Of a DNA stretch of 63,095 nt, positions 46,280 to 56,755 are shown one piece after another; position 1 is the first letter of the stretch; each line of letters starts with the position of its first letter. The notes beneath the pieces were generated by a model that was not told the DNA's origin, searched no databases, and was given only the letters and a program-made list of their open reading frames with translations. Source of the DNA: Burkholderiaceae bacterium (GTDB taxonomy: Bacteria > Pseudomonadota > Gammaproteobacteria > Burkholderiales > Burkholderiaceae_E); contig JAGXFG010000049.1 of NCBI GenBank assembly GCA_024637395.1, positions 1-63,095 of the forward strand, in the 5' to 3' direction. A program made the translations under genes and the position numbers.

Positions 46280-48202
46280 CTAGGCCAGCGGGTTGTGCCT
46301 CCGCTCGTCCACGTCGTCGCGCAGACGTTCAATGAACGCCTCCACCGACATCGTTCCGAGATTGGCACCGCCCCGCGCTCGCACGGCAACTAACCCAGCC
46401 TCAACTTCCTTATCGCCCACTACGAGCAGATAGGGGATCTTCTGAAGACTGTGCTCCCTGATTTTATAGTTGATTTTTTCGTTGCGCAAATCGGCTTGTA
46501 CCCTAAATCCTTGTTTTTTCAGCGTTTGTGCAACTTTACTGGCGTATTCGTCCTGTCCCTCGCTGATTGTCACCACGACGGCCTGCACCGGGGCCAGCCA
46601 CATCGGCATCGCACCGGCAAAGTTTTCAATCAGAATCCCCAGGAAGCGCTCCATCGAGCCGACGATTGCCCGATGCAGCATCACCGGGTGGCGGCGGGTA
46701 TTGTCCTCGGCGACATACTCTGCACCCAGGCGCTCCGGCATGGTGAAGTCGACCTGGATAGTGCCGCACTGCCACTGGCGCCCGAGCGCGTCCTTGAGCG
46801 TGTACTCGATCTTCGGCCCGTAAAACGCGCCTTCTCCCGGAGAAACCGCGAATTCGCAGTCCGAGCGACGCAGGCTTTCCATCAGCGCGTCTTCGGCCTT
46901 GGTCCAGAGTTCGTCGGAGCCGACGCGCTTGTCGGGCCGGGTGGCAACCTTGTAGAGGATGTTATCGAACCCGAAATCGGCGTAGACCTTGCGCAGCAGC
47001 GCGGTGTATGCGATGCATTCTTCGAGGATCTGGTCTTCGGTGCAGAAGATATGGCCGTCATCCTGGACAAAGGCGCGGATCCGCATGATCCCGTGCAACG
47101 CACCGGATGGTTCATTGCGGTGGCAGGCCCCGAACTCGCCATAGCGCAGCGGCAGGTCGCGATAGCTGCGCAGCGCCGAGTTGTAGACCTGGACATGCCC
47201 CGGGCAGTTCATCGGCTTGACCGCGTAGTCGCGATTCTCCGACGAGGTGGTGAACATGTGCTCCTTGTAGTTCTCCCAGTGCCCTGACTTCTCCCACAGC
47301 GTGCGATCAAGAATCTGCGGGCAGCGGATTTCCTGATAGCCGTTGTCCTGATAGACCCGGCGCATGTAGTTCTCGACCTGCTGCCAGAGCACCCAGCCGC
47401 GCGGGTGCCAGAACACCATCCCCGGGGCGTTGTCCTGGAGGTGAAACAGGTCCAGTTCGCGCCCGAGCCGGCGATGGTCGCGCCGCTCGGCCTCCTCCAG
47501 CATGTGGAGGTAGGCGTCCTGGTCGTCCTTGCGGGTCCAGGCAGTGCCGTAGACCCGCTGGAGCATTTCGTTGTTCGAATCGCCGCGCCAGTAGGCGCCG
47601 GCCAGCTTCATCAGCTTGAAGACCTTGAGTCGGCCGGTCGAGGGCACGTGCGGTCCGCGGCACAGGTCGACGAAGCTGCCCTCACGATAGAGCGAGATCG
47701 GCTGGTCGGCCGGGATCGCGGCGATCAGTTCGGCCTTGTACTTCTCGCCGATCGACTCGAAGTAGCGCACCGCATCGTCGCGTTCCCAGAGTTCGCGGGT
47801 AACCGGCTCGTCGCGCCTGGCGATTTCGACCATCCTGGCCTCGATCGCCACCAGGTCCTCGGGGGTGAACGGACGGTGATACGAAAAGTCGTAGTAGAAG
47901 CCGTTCTCGATCACCGGTCCGATCGTGACCTGCGCCTCGGGGAACAGTTCCTTGACCGCATACGCGAGCAGGTGGGCGCTCGAGTGACGGATGACCTCGA
48001 GCCCGTCGGGATCGCGCTCGGTGACGATCGCCACCGTGGCATCGGTGTCGATCCGATGCGAGGTGTCGACCAGTAGCCCGTCGACACGCCCGGCCAGCGC
48101 AGCCTTGGCCAGCCCGGCGCCAATCGCCGCCGCCAGTTCGGCAACCGTCACCGGCGCATCGAACTTGCGCTGCGAACCGTCTGGAAGGGTGATCGTGACC
48201 AT
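46280..48202 (-). CDS. thrS: Threonyl-tRNA synthetase
   Basis: This 640-residue class II synthetase has an N-terminal TGS domain ([14 protein letters not shown] onward), an editing domain with the [11 protein letters not shown] zinc/His motif, and the catalytic domain with NCPGHVQVY and [12 protein letters not shown]-terminal anticodon-binding domain follows. I start it at 48202; an ATG 126 bp upstream would run through sequence next to the tRNA-Val gene. Gene order thrS-infC-rpmI-rplT is conserved. Confidence 0.97.
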   Translation of the reverse strand: MVTITLPDGSQRKFDAPVTVAELAAAIGAGLAKAALAGRVDGLLVDTSHRIDTDATVAIVTERDPDGLEVIRHSSAHLLAYAVKELFPEAQVTIGPVIENGFYYDFSYHRPFTPEDLVAIEARMVEIARRDEPVTRELWERDDAVRYFESIGEKYKAELIAAIPADQPISLYREGSFVDLCRGPHVPSTGRLKVFKLMKLAGAYWRGDSNNEMLQRVYGTAWTRKDDQDAYLHMLEEAERRDHRRLGRELDLFHLQDNAPGMVFWHPRGWVLWQQVENYMRRVYQDNGYQEIRCPQILDRTLWEKSGHWENYKEHMFTTSSENRDYAVKPMNCPGHVQVYNSALRSYRDLPLRYGEFGACHRNEPSGALHGIMRIRAFVQDDGHIFCTEDQILEECIAYTALLRKVYADFGFDNILYKVATRPDKRVGSDELWTKAEDALMESLRRSDCEFAVSPGEGAFYGPKIEYTLKDALGRQWQCGTIQVDFTMPERLGAEYVAEDNTRRHPVMLHRAIVGSMERFLGILIENFAGAMPMWLAPVQAVVVTISEGQDEYASKVAQTLKKQGFRVQADLRNEKINYKIREHSLQKIPYLLVVGDKEVEAGLVAVRARGGANLGTMSVEAFIERLRDDVDERRHNPLA

Positions 48203-48288
48203 CAAACAGGACCCCACAAATGAAAACAGCGCCAGCGGCGCCGTCTTCTGCACAATCGGGTTTTGGAACCCAAACACCGGCTTGTCAT

Positions 48289-48365
48289 TGGTAGGCGCGA
48301 TTGGACTCGAACCAACGACCCCCACCATGTCAAGGTGGTGCTCTAACCAGCTGAGCTACGCGCCT
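48289..48365 (-). tRNA. tRNA-Val (anticodon GAC)
   Basis: The 77-nt gene has acceptor stem AGGCGCG/CGCGCCT, anticodon stem CCACC/GGTGG with loop TTGACAT (anticodon GAC), T-loop GTTCGAGTC and an encoded CCA. It lies 86 bp upstream of thrS. No duplicated 3' end is seen nearby, so this tRNA has not been used as an integration site in this window. Confidence 0.96.
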
Positions 48366-48449
48366 ACAGAATCTCAGCCGCGCAGTATAGCAAAAAAGCC
48401 TTGTCATTACGGGCCCGCGCGCGGCGACCGGTCCCGAAAAGGACTCCTG

Positions 48450-51125
48450 CTACGAGTCGCTTTCGATGAGGTGAGCCCGCCCCTGGGTGAAACGCTTCTG
48501 CAATTCGGCAAAACGGATCGAGACGGCGCGCCGGTCGGCGCGGCGCACCAGCAGCGCCACAGTGCGCCGCCGGTTGACCCAGGCAACCTTCAGGTAGCCC
48601 GGAGCAACCCCGGGGTCGGTGAATTCGAGCCACGCCCCGCGGTTGATCTGCCGAAATGCGTGTTGTGGGTCAAAAGCAACATGGCGCGGCTCGCTCGGGA
48701 GATCGTCCAGATCGAGCGATTTCAGAATATCGAGCAGACGCTGGTTGCTGTCGGCGGCGTCGCCTGTCTCGCTGGAGCTGGGCTGTTCCGGCTCCTGGCG
48801 TTCAAAGGGCCGGCGCGGCTTGGTATCACCCAGCGCGTCCCAGTCATCATCGGCTTGTTGCTTGCCGGCTTCGCGCCTACCCCACTGACGCGCATCTTCC
48901 CCAAACTCCCGTTGCCGCGCGGTCGGCAGCGGCGGCAGGACGTCAAAGAGCATCGCGCCAGCCGGTGGCTCATCGGTAGCCCTGCGCCCGTAGGCGGCCT
49001 GGGCAAGCTCCCCGCCCGCCCGCGCGCTCTCGCTGTCGTCGGCCTCGCGGCCCCTTCCCGGCGCAGACTCTTCCTCGAATCGGACCCGTTCCCCGGCCTC
49101 CGGCATGCCCTCGGGCGCCCTGCCCCGATCGGCGCCCGTGGCCGGAGCCGCGTCGGGGCTCACCGGAGCCTCGGCAATATGCTCGGGCCGCAGGCCGGTA
49201 ACGGTGGCGCCAAAGGCGTTGCGCAGCCGCGAGGCGCCGCTTACGCCCGGCAGGGGATGCATCTTGCGCAAATGGATCAGGAACAGTTCGTCGAAAAACG
49301 CCTTGTGCTCCTCTTCCCGCGCGCCAATCTCGCGGGTCCCGCTGGTGAGCATTCTCACCAGCGACGGGATCTTGCGTGCCAGTTCGCTCTTGCTGACCCG
49401 CTGGGGCCGGTTCCCAAGGCTCCACAGCAGTTCGTCCACAACCCCCAGCGCCAGTCGGAACTCGGTACTCTGCTCGCCGTCACGCATGGCAGCTGTTCGC
49501 AGGTGCCGCAGCCAGACGTCCATCAGGAATTGACGCGCCGTCTCCGGAACGTCGCTCTCGGCAAGCCGTTGTTCGAGCAGCTCCTGGACGTGGCCGGTCA
49601 CCTCCTGCTCACGCTCCCGGCTGGGCCGCCGGCCGTAGTCGCGCCGGTTTCTGCCGGCGGGAGCCGACTCCAGCACGTTGCGCTCGCGCATCACGCGCTC
49701 GATCAGCTGTTCGATGTTGCGGGCGGCTCTGGAAAACTCCTTGTCGACCTGGCCGGAGATCACCGCCGAACGGGTCTGCAAGGCGCTGGTGACTACCTCG
49801 ACTGCCCGCACCGTGGTTTCGAGTCGTCGGGCCAGTTCCCCGCCGGCCACCAATTCTTCCCCGTACACGGTCGCGATCGCACCGATGTTCTCGATCAGGC
49901 GGCGCAGCGAGCGCGGCTCCTCACCCAGATAGCCGGCGTCCATCAGCGCCAGGGCAACCGCCGGCTGCTGCAGGCGCCACAGCAGTGGCCTGGCAGCGTC
50001 CGAAATGCGACTGTCGTCGACAACGTAGTCGAACATCCCGGCCACCACGTCGACTACGGCCAACTGGCCGCGCGCCGCGCCCGCGGTGCGCAAACCAAAT
50101 CTGACCCGGCCGAAGTAGCCGCTGCGGGCACCCCGGCTGTAGGGCGTTTCGTCGATCGAGCGGGCGAATTCGACCGCGTCACGTTCGATCTCGGCAACCG
50201 GGCGCAACATCGGCAGCACGCTGCGCCACTCGCCGGCCGGCGGTTCGCTCAGTGCCGAAGTGCCGAGCGTCGCGGCGTTCGCCGCGCTGGCACCGGCCTG
50301 CGCCCCCGGGTCGACGACCCCGCTCGCGGCAGCGCCCGCCGCACCTTCCAGGGGCCGCTCTTTGATCTCATGGGGTGCTGGTGCAGTTGCCCTCGGGACA
50401 CTGGATCGCGCCTTGGGCTCGGACGCTCGCTTGCGTTCAGCGGGAACCTGGCCATCGCCTGGCTCGTCGCTGCGGCGATCGATAACTACCGCGACGGGGT
50501 CCGGCGCGGGTTGGATGCCGAGGTCGATCATGCGGGCGTTGGCGGCTGTGATCAGCGCCGCCAGTGGCCCGGCCAGGTGTTGCCGCAACAGTGAACGCAA
50601 TGCCCCCTTCGCCACCGGCGCGGAGGCTGCGCCGCCAAACGCCACCACTGCTGCAGCTGCCAGGGTGCGCGCACCCAGTGGGTTGAAATCGTCGTCGGAC
50701 CATCCGTCCCGGCAGATCGTTCGCACCCGCTGGGTGTAGTCGACGTAGGACGCCCCGGAGGCAGCGCGGACCGCGCCAGCCAGTTCCACCGCCAGGATCT
50801 GCGAGTCGAGTTCATCCTCGTCGATCAGCGCCAGTGCCCGTTCGTCAGGATTGGCGATCGCCGACAGTGCCAGGCAGCGCCGGACCCGCTCATCGAACGA
50901 AGCCGGAACCCCGCCGCTGCGCTCGGTGGCGTCGATCCGCAGCAATGACGCGGCCGAATACAGCGCGTGCCGGTCGCGCGGATTGATGGACCGCTCGCCG
51001 GCCGCCTCGAGATCACCGGGGATCAACAGCAGCGCATCAGCAACGACCCGCCGCAACCGCGCGCCAAGCATGGCTCGAAGGTCGACGAATTCCTCACTGG
51101 TCTGGGTTCTGGTCGCTACGTTCAT
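48450..51125 (-). CDS. DUF1631 family protein
   Basis: This 891-residue protein (start at 51125; ATG 51158 is an alternative) is largely helical. The central region with TARQFLMDVWLRHLRTAAMRDGEQS and VDELLWSLGNRPQRVSKSELARKIPSLVRML is typical of DUF1631. The last ~100 residues (WLEFTDPGVAPGYLKVAWVNRRRTVALLVRR) look like the PilZ-type end of this family, which may bind cyclic di-GMP. Long charged low-complexity linkers separate the parts. The family is common in betaproteobacteria and has no settled function. Confidence 0.75.
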   Translation of the reverse strand: MNVATRTQTSEEFVDLRAMLGARLRRVVADALLLIPGDLEAAGERSINPRDRHALYSAASLLRIDATERSGGVPASFDERVRRCLALSAIANPDERALALIDEDELDSQILAVELAGAVRAASGASYVDYTQRVRTICRDGWSDDDFNPLGARTLAAAAVVAFGGAASAPVAKGALRSLLRQHLAGPLAALITAANARMIDLGIQPAPDPVAVVIDRRSDEPGDGQVPAERKRASEPKARSSVPRATAPAPHEIKERPLEGAAGAAASGVVDPGAQAGASAANAATLGTSALSEPPAGEWRSVLPMLRPVAEIERDAVEFARSIDETPYSRGARSGYFGRVRFGLRTAGAARGQLAVVDVVAGMFDYVVDDSRISDAARPLLWRLQQPAVALALMDAGYLGEEPRSLRRLIENIGAIATVYGEELVAGGELARRLETTVRAVEVVTSALQTRSAVISGQVDKEFSRAARNIEQLIERVMRERNVLESAPAGRNRRDYGRRPSREREQEVTGHVQELLEQRLAESDVPETARQFLMDVWLRHLRTAAMRDGEQSTEFRLALGVVDELLWSLGNRPQRVSKSELARKIPSLVRMLTSGTREIGAREEEHKAFFDELFLIHLRKMHPLPGVSGASRLRNAFGATVTGLRPEHIAEAPVSPDAAPATGADRGRAPEGMPEAGERVRFEEESAPGRGREADDSESARAGGELAQAAYGRRATDEPPAGAMLFDVLPPLPTARQREFGEDARQWGRREAGKQQADDDWDALGDTKPRRPFERQEPEQPSSSETGDAADSNQRLLDILKSLDLDDLPSEPRHVAFDPQHAFRQINRGAWLEFTDPGVAPGYLKVAWVNRRRTVALLVRRADRRAVSIRFAELQKRFTQGRAHLIESDS

Positions 51126-51266
51126 CAGGATAGAGGCTGGCCCATGGCACCATTGCACATGGTTTGCGCAACGCCATCCTACCCGACCCTGAGCGACAAG
51201 AATGTGACGAAGTTGACACCGGCGCGCAACCTCCCGCCGGGTGTCCTTCCCCCTTGAACCGGCCCC

Positions 51267-52592
51267 CTAGACCAGCGGAAACCGCACTTCGGCGCGCAGC
51301 CCCCCGAGTTCCGCCGATTGCGCGAGCGCCAGGGTTGCGCCATGAAATTCGGCGATCGACTTGACGATTGCCAGCCCGAGGCCGCTGCCGGTGCTCTCGG
51401 TGCCCGGAACCCGGTAGAAGCGGTCGAGCACCCGCTGCCGATCCTCCTCCGGGATTCCAGGCCCGCTATCGGCCACGCTGAGCAGCAGTTGCCCACCTTC
51501 CCGGCCGATCTCGATCTCGACCCGGCCGCCCGAGGGAGTGTATTTGATAGCGTTGTCGAGCAGATTGCGTACCAGCACCTGCAATGCGTCCGCGTGGCCC
51601 GCAATTTCGCTGTCTTCGCACGTGCCCAGGCCCAATTCGATCGAGCGCACCTGCGCCAACTCGACAGCGTCAACCAGCGCGGAGCGGACGATCTGCGCCA
51701 GCGATACCGGGCCCGGACGCTCGCCGGCCGCAATCTTTGCCTGCTGGCGCGCCAACACCAGCAGTTGCTCGACCAGCCGGGTCGCCCGATCGATTCCGGC
51801 GATCAACCGCCTGACCGCCAGCGCCCGGGTCGCTTCGTCGCCCGCGCGCCCCAACCCCTGCACCTGCAGGCGCAGGGCAGCCAGCGGCGAGCGCAATTCG
51901 TGGGCAGCGTCGGCGACAAAACTTTTCTGCGCATCAAAGGCCTGTCCCACCCTGCCAAAGAGCAGGTTCAATTCATGCACCAACGGCCGGATCTCATCCG
52001 GCAGGCCGGCTTCGCTGAGCGCGGTCAGGTCGTCGGCCTGGCGCTGGCCGACCTGGCTGCGCACCCGCGCCACCGGTGCCAGGGAGCCGGTCACCACCCA
52101 CCAGACCAGTAACATCAGGAGCGGCACCATGACCGCGATCGGTCCCACGGTGCGCAGCGCCAGCGTGCGGGCCATCCCGTGGCGCGCGGCAAGATCCTGC
52201 GCAACCTGGATGACCTGATTGCCCGAACGCATCGAGAACACCCGGTAGATCGCGCCGTGGGCCTTGATATTGGAGAAGCCGGGAGCCTCGCGCTGGGGTA
52301 GTTCCCCGCGCAGAGTCGACTGGAACACCCTCAGGCCATCGGCGGTCCAGACCTGGACGACGAAATCGTACTGCTCGTCGTCGTGGTAGTTCTCGGCACC
52401 GTTCGCGCGCAGTCCGGGGCGCAGCGACATCGCCATCTGCTGCATGTGATAGTCGAAAACTTCGTCGGCCTCGGCCCGCGCGGTGGCATAAACGATCAGC
52501 GCCTGCGCCACCGCGGTGAGCGAAATCGCGGCCAGAAGGAACCAGAGGAGTCGCCGGCGCAGTGAATGCGGCGCGACCAGTGGCAGCTTCAT
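51267..52592 (-). CDS. Sensor histidine kinase (QseC/PmrB-like)
   Basis: The 441-residue membrane kinase has two membrane helices (about residues 13-35 and 150-170) around a ~110-residue periplasmic sensor. A short HAMP-like segment and a HisKA domain follow (phosphorylated His231 in AAHELRSPLAAL). The ATPase domain has DSGPGIPEEDRQRVLDRFYR and GSGLGLAIVKSIAEFHG. It overlaps the upstream response regulator by 4 bp. The signal is unknown; position after a periplasmic Do protease suggests an envelope cue. Confidence 0.9.
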   Translation of the reverse strand: MKLPLVAPHSLRRRLLWFLLAAISLTAVAQALIVYATARAEADEVFDYHMQQMAMSLRPGLRANGAENYHDDEQYDFVVQVWTADGLRVFQSTLRGELPQREAPGFSNIKAHGAIYRVFSMRSGNQVIQVAQDLAARHGMARTLALRTVGPIAVMVPLLMLLVWWVVTGSLAPVARVRSQVGQRQADDLTALSEAGLPDEIRPLVHELNLLFGRVGQAFDAQKSFVADAAHELRSPLAALRLQVQGLGRAGDEATRALAVRRLIAGIDRATRLVEQLLVLARQQAKIAAGERPGPVSLAQIVRSALVDAVELAQVRSIELGLGTCEDSEIAGHADALQVLVRNLLDNAIKYTPSGGRVEIEIGREGGQLLLSVADSGPGIPEEDRQRVLDRFYRVPGTESTGSGLGLAIVKSIAEFHGATLALAQSAELGGLRAEVRFPLV

Positions 52593-53248
52593 CCCTTGGG
52601 CACGAGGTAGCCGACCCCGCGCACGTTCTGGATCAGATCATCGCCAAGCTTCTTGCGCAGGCCGTGGATGAAGACCTCGACCGCATTGCTGTTGATTTCG
52701 TGCTCCCAGCCGTAGAGCTTCTCCTCGAGTTGCGCGCGGGACAACACCGTCCCGGGTCGGGCAATCAGAGGCTCCAGCACGGCCCATTCGCGTGCCGAAA
52801 GGGTGACCGCATTGTCGCCCACGCTCGCCTCGCGGGTCGCGGGATTGATCCGCACCGACTTGCGCTCGTAGAGCGATTCGGCACGGCCGGCGCCGCGCCG
52901 CAGCAGTGCCCTGATCCGCGCCAGCAATTCATCGAGGTCGTAGGGCTTGACGATGTAGTCATCGGCCCCGGCATCCAGCCCCTCGACGCGCTGCGGCACC
53001 GAATCGCGGGCGGTGGCGATCAGCACCGGCACCGGGACATGGCGCGCCCGCAGGGCGCGCAATACGTTGAGGCCGTCACGACGCGGCAGCCCGAGATCGA
53101 GCAATACCAGGTCGTAGCCATGGGTGCGCAAGGCTGTATCGGCGGATTCACCGTCCTTGACCCAATCGACGGCATAGTTCTCGGCGCGCAGCAAATCCTG
53201 CACCGCCTCGCCGATCATCGTGTCATCCTCAACCAGCAAAAGACGCAT
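52589..53248 (-). CDS. OmpR-family response regulator (QseB-like)
   Basis: This 219-residue regulator has a receiver domain with acidic pocket Glu7/Asp8-Asp9, phospho-acceptor Asp51, Thr79 and Lys101. A winged-helix effector domain follows, with the GWEHEINSNAVEVFIHGLRKKL recognition helix. I start it at 53248 (MRLLLVEDD) after GGAAA; ATG 53263 is an alternative. It overlaps the kinase gene by 4 bp, so the two are coupled. The Do protease gene is 162 bp upstream on the same strand. Confidence 0.92.
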   Translation of the reverse strand: MRLLLVEDDTMIGEAVQDLLRAENYAVDWVKDGESADTALRTHGYDLVLLDLGLPRRDGLNVLRALRARHVPVPVLIATARDSVPQRVEGLDAGADDYIVKPYDLDELLARIRALLRRGAGRAESLYERKSVRINPATREASVGDNAVTLSAREWAVLEPLIARPGTVLSRAQLEEKLYGWEHEINSNAVEVFIHGLRKKLGDDLIQNVRGVGYLVPKG

Positions 53249-53410
53249 GGCTTGTGTTTCCATCTGATTTGCCCAGCCCTGCTCCGAGTCGCGAAACGCG
53301 GGCGCTGCAAGTGCCTCTCGATCGCCGACGACCGGGACACCCCACCCGCAAGGATAGCCGAGGTGGCGCCCGAACGCGCCGGGCGCCACCACCGCAACTA
53401 CCTTGACCGC

Positions 53411-54928
53411 TCAACCGATCCGAACGGGCACGAAGATCTTGCGACCGTCGCGCTGAATCAGCAGCGCCACCGATTTGTCGGACCTGGCCAGCACCGCCTG
53501 GACCTGCTCGATGCTCTTGACCGGCATGCCGTTGACCGAGACCACCACGTCGCCGGCCTGTACGCCAGCCGCTGCCGCCGGTCCACTGGCGTTCTCGACC
53601 AGCATCCCGCTTTCCAGACCAGCATCACTGCGCTCGCTCGGCTGCAGGGCACGCAACGACAGGCCGAGCTTGCCCTTGCCAGCCGCACTTTCGGCACGGG
53701 CCACCTTGGCCGTCTTCTGGTTGGCATCGGCCAGCGTTGCGGTCACCTCCTCGCGCGCTCCCTGGCGCACCAGTTCGATCCTGGCCTTGTCGCCAGGCGC
53801 GGCCATCCCGATGATCGCGGGCAAGTCGCTGGAGGCAACGATCGGTTTGCCGTTGACCTTGCGGATCACGTCACCGGCCCTGAGCCCGGCCTTGTCGGCG
53901 GGGCTGCCAGCATCGACGCTGGCGATCAGCGCGCCTTCGGGCTTGTCGAGCTTGAACGAATCAGCCAGGGTCTGGTTGACTTCCTGGATAGCCACCCCCA
54001 GCCGGGCGTGCTCAGCCTTGCCGGTCGCGACGATCTGGTCCTTGATCTTGGCCGCGATATCGATCGGAATCGCAAACGACAGTCCCTGGTAGCCGCCGGT
54101 GCGGCTGTAGATCTGCGAATTGATGCCGACCACCTCACCGCGAGAGTTCAACAGCGGCCCACCCGAATTGCCGGGGTTCACCGCCACGTCGGTCTGGATG
54201 AACGGCACGAAGTTCTCGTCCGGCAGCGCACGGCCCTTGGCGCTGACCACGCCAGCCGAGACGCTGTTCTCGAAGCCGAACGGTGAGCCGATCGCGAGCA
54301 CCCATTCGCCGACCTTGAGATCACTGGCGCTGCCGAGCGGCACCACCGGAAGATTGCTGGCGTCGATCTTGAGTACCGCAACGTCGGTGCGGGGATCAGC
54401 ACCAAGCACCTTGGCCTGGAACTCGCGACGGTCGGTGAGCTTGACCGTAACATCCTTCGCGTCGCGCACCACGTGGGCGTTGGTCATGATCAGGCCATCG
54501 GAACTGATGATGAAACCTGAGCCCTGTCCATGGACCGGGATTTCGCTCGGGCCGGAGCGGCCACCCTGGCGGCCGTGGAAGCGGCGGAAGAATTCGTAGA
54601 ACGGATCGCTGGGGTCCATGCCCGGCATGCCGCCGCTATCAGCGCCCATCCCATCGCCGTCGGTATTCGAAACCTGGTGCATGCCGCTGACGCTGATGTT
54701 GACCACCGCGGCGCCGTAGCGCGCGGTGATCTGGGAGAAGTCCGGGGCAACGAAGCCCGCCGGCGCCGGGGCCGCGGTGGCGGAAACCGCCGTTGCCACC
54801 GGGGAGGCCATGCCGATCGCGGCTTGCGCGTGGGAGCCTGCGAGGAAAGTCGCACCGGCGCCGCCCAACAGGCCGGCGACAGCCATCGCCACAACGAGGC
54901 GAGTTGGTGTCATAGAAAGTGCTTTCAT
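53411..54928 (-). CDS. Periplasmic Do-type serine protease (DegP/MucD family)
   Basis: This 505-residue envelope protease and chaperone has a signal peptide ending near SHAQA (residue 36). A trypsin-like domain with catalytic His152 (NAHVV), Asp182 (RTDVAVL) and Ser255 (GNSGGPL) follows. Two PDZ domains are present (about 295-390 and 410-500, starting with ARLGVAIQEV and with KGKLGLSLRAL). The start at 54928 has AAGGAA 5 bp upstream. It is followed by the response regulator and kinase, as with htrA-type genes in other proteobacteria. Confidence 0.93.
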   Translation of the reverse strand: MKALSMTPTRLVVAMAVAGLLGGAGATFLAGSHAQAAIGMASPVATAVSATAAPAPAGFVAPDFSQITARYGAAVVNISVSGMHQVSNTDGDGMGADSGGMPGMDPSDPFYEFFRRFHGRQGGRSGPSEIPVHGQGSGFIISSDGLIMTNAHVVRDAKDVTVKLTDRREFQAKVLGADPRTDVAVLKIDASNLPVVPLGSASDLKVGEWVLAIGSPFGFENSVSAGVVSAKGRALPDENFVPFIQTDVAVNPGNSGGPLLNSRGEVVGINSQIYSRTGGYQGLSFAIPIDIAAKIKDQIVATGKAEHARLGVAIQEVNQTLADSFKLDKPEGALIASVDAGSPADKAGLRAGDVIRKVNGKPIVASSDLPAIIGMAAPGDKARIELVRQGAREEVTATLADANQKTAKVARAESAAGKGKLGLSLRALQPSERSDAGLESGMLVENASGPAAAAGVQAGDVVVSVNGMPVKSIEQVQAVLARSDKSVALLIQRDGRKIFVPVRIG

Positions 54929-55100
54929 AACGGTTCCTTCCGAGGTTGCGTGTTTGAACACGAGGCCATTCTCGATGACCACTGTTAGAGGGTGCTTAAC
55001 GCCGCGGCGGCGCCCGAACATTTCGTGGCACATGGTCCGCATGCGCGCTGCGCCCGAGGGGCATGGGCGCCGCCATTGGTTGCCGCTAAGATAGCGGCCC

Positions 55101-56012
55101 ATGAGCCTGCACTTCGACCTCACCGACCTGCGCCTGATGGTGAGCGTGGCCGAACACGACAGCCTGACCGCCGGGGCGCAGGCCATGGGGCTGTCGCTGC
55201 CCGCGGCCAGCGCCCGGGTCAGGAAACTGGAAGACGGCGCGGCCACGCGACTATTCCTGCGTACACCGCAGGGCGTCACGCTGACTCCGCCAGGACAGGC
55301 ATTCGTACACCACGCGCGTCTCGTACTCGCCCAGCTCGAACACCTGCGCAGCGACCTGCGCGAATACTCGCGCGGCATCAAGGGGCATTTGCGGGTCTTC
55401 GCCAATACCACCGCGCTGGGCGAATTCCTGCCACCGGTGCTGCGCCGCTACCTGCAGACTCATCCCGATGTCAGCGTGGACCTGCGCGAGCGCTTGAGCC
55501 ACGACATCGTGCGCGCAGTCTCGGAAGGACAGGTCGACGTCGGGATCGTGGCCGGCATGGTGCGCACCGAAAATCTGGTCGCCATTGCCTATCGGCACGA
55601 CCGGCTGGTGCTAACGGTGGCGAGCGACCACGACCTGGCCCGACGAAGCGGTGTTGCCTTTGCCGACACGCTCGAGTTCGATCAGGTCGGGTTGCACGAA
55701 AGCAGCGCGATCCACGCCTTCCTGAACCAGATCTGCACCACCCTGCAGCGCCCCTTCAAACCGCGCATCCAGGTCGGCAACTTCGAAGCCGCCTGCCGCA
55801 TGATCGAGGCCGGGATCGGCGTTGGCATCATGCCGGGCTCGGCGGCCCGGCGTCACGCCCAGACCATGGCCATCTGCGCGGTGCCGCTCACCGATGACTG
55901 GGCACTGCGGGCGATGCAGGTAGTGGTGCGCGACCTCGATGCGCTCGCACCCTTCGCCCGCGACCTGGTGAACCTGCTGATCGAGGATGCCGGCAGCGGC
56001 GAACCTGAGTAG
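55101..56012 (+). CDS. LysR-family transcriptional regulator
   Basis: The 303-residue protein has an N-terminal winged helix-turn-helix (FDLTDLRLMVSVAEHDSLTAGAQAMGLSLPAASARVRKLEDG) and a periplasmic-binding-protein-like effector domain from about residue 92. It lies at the far, 3' end of the minus-strand CoA-ester operon and is convergent with it, so the usual divergent control layout is absent. It might still regulate that operon or the Do protease gene from a distance. Confidence 0.88.
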   Translation: MSLHFDLTDLRLMVSVAEHDSLTAGAQAMGLSLPAASARVRKLEDGAATRLFLRTPQGVTLTPPGQAFVHHARLVLAQLEHLRSDLREYSRGIKGHLRVFANTTALGEFLPPVLRRYLQTHPDVSVDLRERLSHDIVRAVSEGQVDVGIVAGMVRTENLVAIAYRHDRLVLTVASDHDLARRSGVAFADTLEFDQVGLHESSAIHAFLNQICTTLQRPFKPRIQVGNFEAACRMIEAGIGVGIMPGSAARRHAQTMAICAVPLTDDWALRAMQVVVRDLDALAPFARDLVNLLIEDAGSGEPE

Positions 56013-56062
56013 CCAAGGCCAGCCTGGACGAGCGCCGTGCGCGCCGTCCGGGTGTTGCGTCT

Positions 56063-56755
56063 TCAGGGATTGCGCCGCGCCACGATCTGATTGACTACCC
56101 CTGCTCCCTGGTGCAGTTGGCCCTCGCGGATCAGCCGTTCCCCGTTGAAACGATGCTCGATCCTGCAACCTGGCCAGTCTTCCAGCAGTTCCTCGAGTTC
56201 CGGCAGCAGCGCCGCTTCCCGGGGACCGCCCGTGCCGCGGCCGAGCTGGCCGCTCGCGTAGGCCTCGTAGATGAAGACGCCGCCCGGGCGCAACGCCTGC
56301 GCGCACCGGGCATGGAGCGCCCGTCTCGGCCCCGGAGGCAGGTGCAGGAAAATCGAGACGATCGCGTCCCAGCAAGCGCTGCCAGGGTCCAGCCGGGTCA
56401 CGTCGGCGACCTGGGCGTCGATGGCGACGCCCGCCTCTCCCGCCAGCTTGAGAGCCTTGTCGCGCCCCCGCTCGGCGATGTCCACCGCGCTCACCTGGTG
56501 TCCTTGCCGGGCCAGCCAGACGCTATTGCGGCCCTCGCCGTCGGCCAGGCAGAGGATGCGCGATCCCGGCGGCAATGACTCCGCCTGCGCCACCAGGAAA
56601 TCGTTGGGCTCGGTGCCGTAGGCGTATTCGGGTGCCTCGTAGCGCTGGTTCCAGAATTCGGCCAGCTGCCGTGGGGCGCGATCCGATCCGCCCTTGGGCG
56701 GAACCTCGGGGGTCGCGCCAGAGAGCGCTGGCGCGGCAGGTTTATGCTCGCTCAT
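56063..56755 (-). CDS. SAM-dependent methyltransferase (TehB/thiopurine-like)
   Basis: This 230-residue class I methyltransferase has the SAM-binding motif ILCLADGEGRNSVWLA (around residues 68-83) and VSAVDIAERG following it. The N-terminal FWNQRYEAPEYAYGTEPNDFL is typical of tellurite-resistance or thiopurine-methyltransferase-like proteins. It overlaps the CitE-like gene by 4 bp, so it is the last gene of that operon, though its role there is not clear. Confidence 0.82.
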   Translation of the reverse strand: MSEHKPAAPALSGATPEVPPKGGSDRAPRQLAEFWNQRYEAPEYAYGTEPNDFLVAQAESLPPGSRILCLADGEGRNSVWLARQGHQVSAVDIAERGRDKALKLAGEAGVAIDAQVADVTRLDPGSACWDAIVSIFLHLPPGPRRALHARCAQALRPGGVFIYEAYASGQLGRGTGGPREAALLPELEELLEDWPGCRIEHRFNGERLIREGQLHQGAGVVNQIVARRNP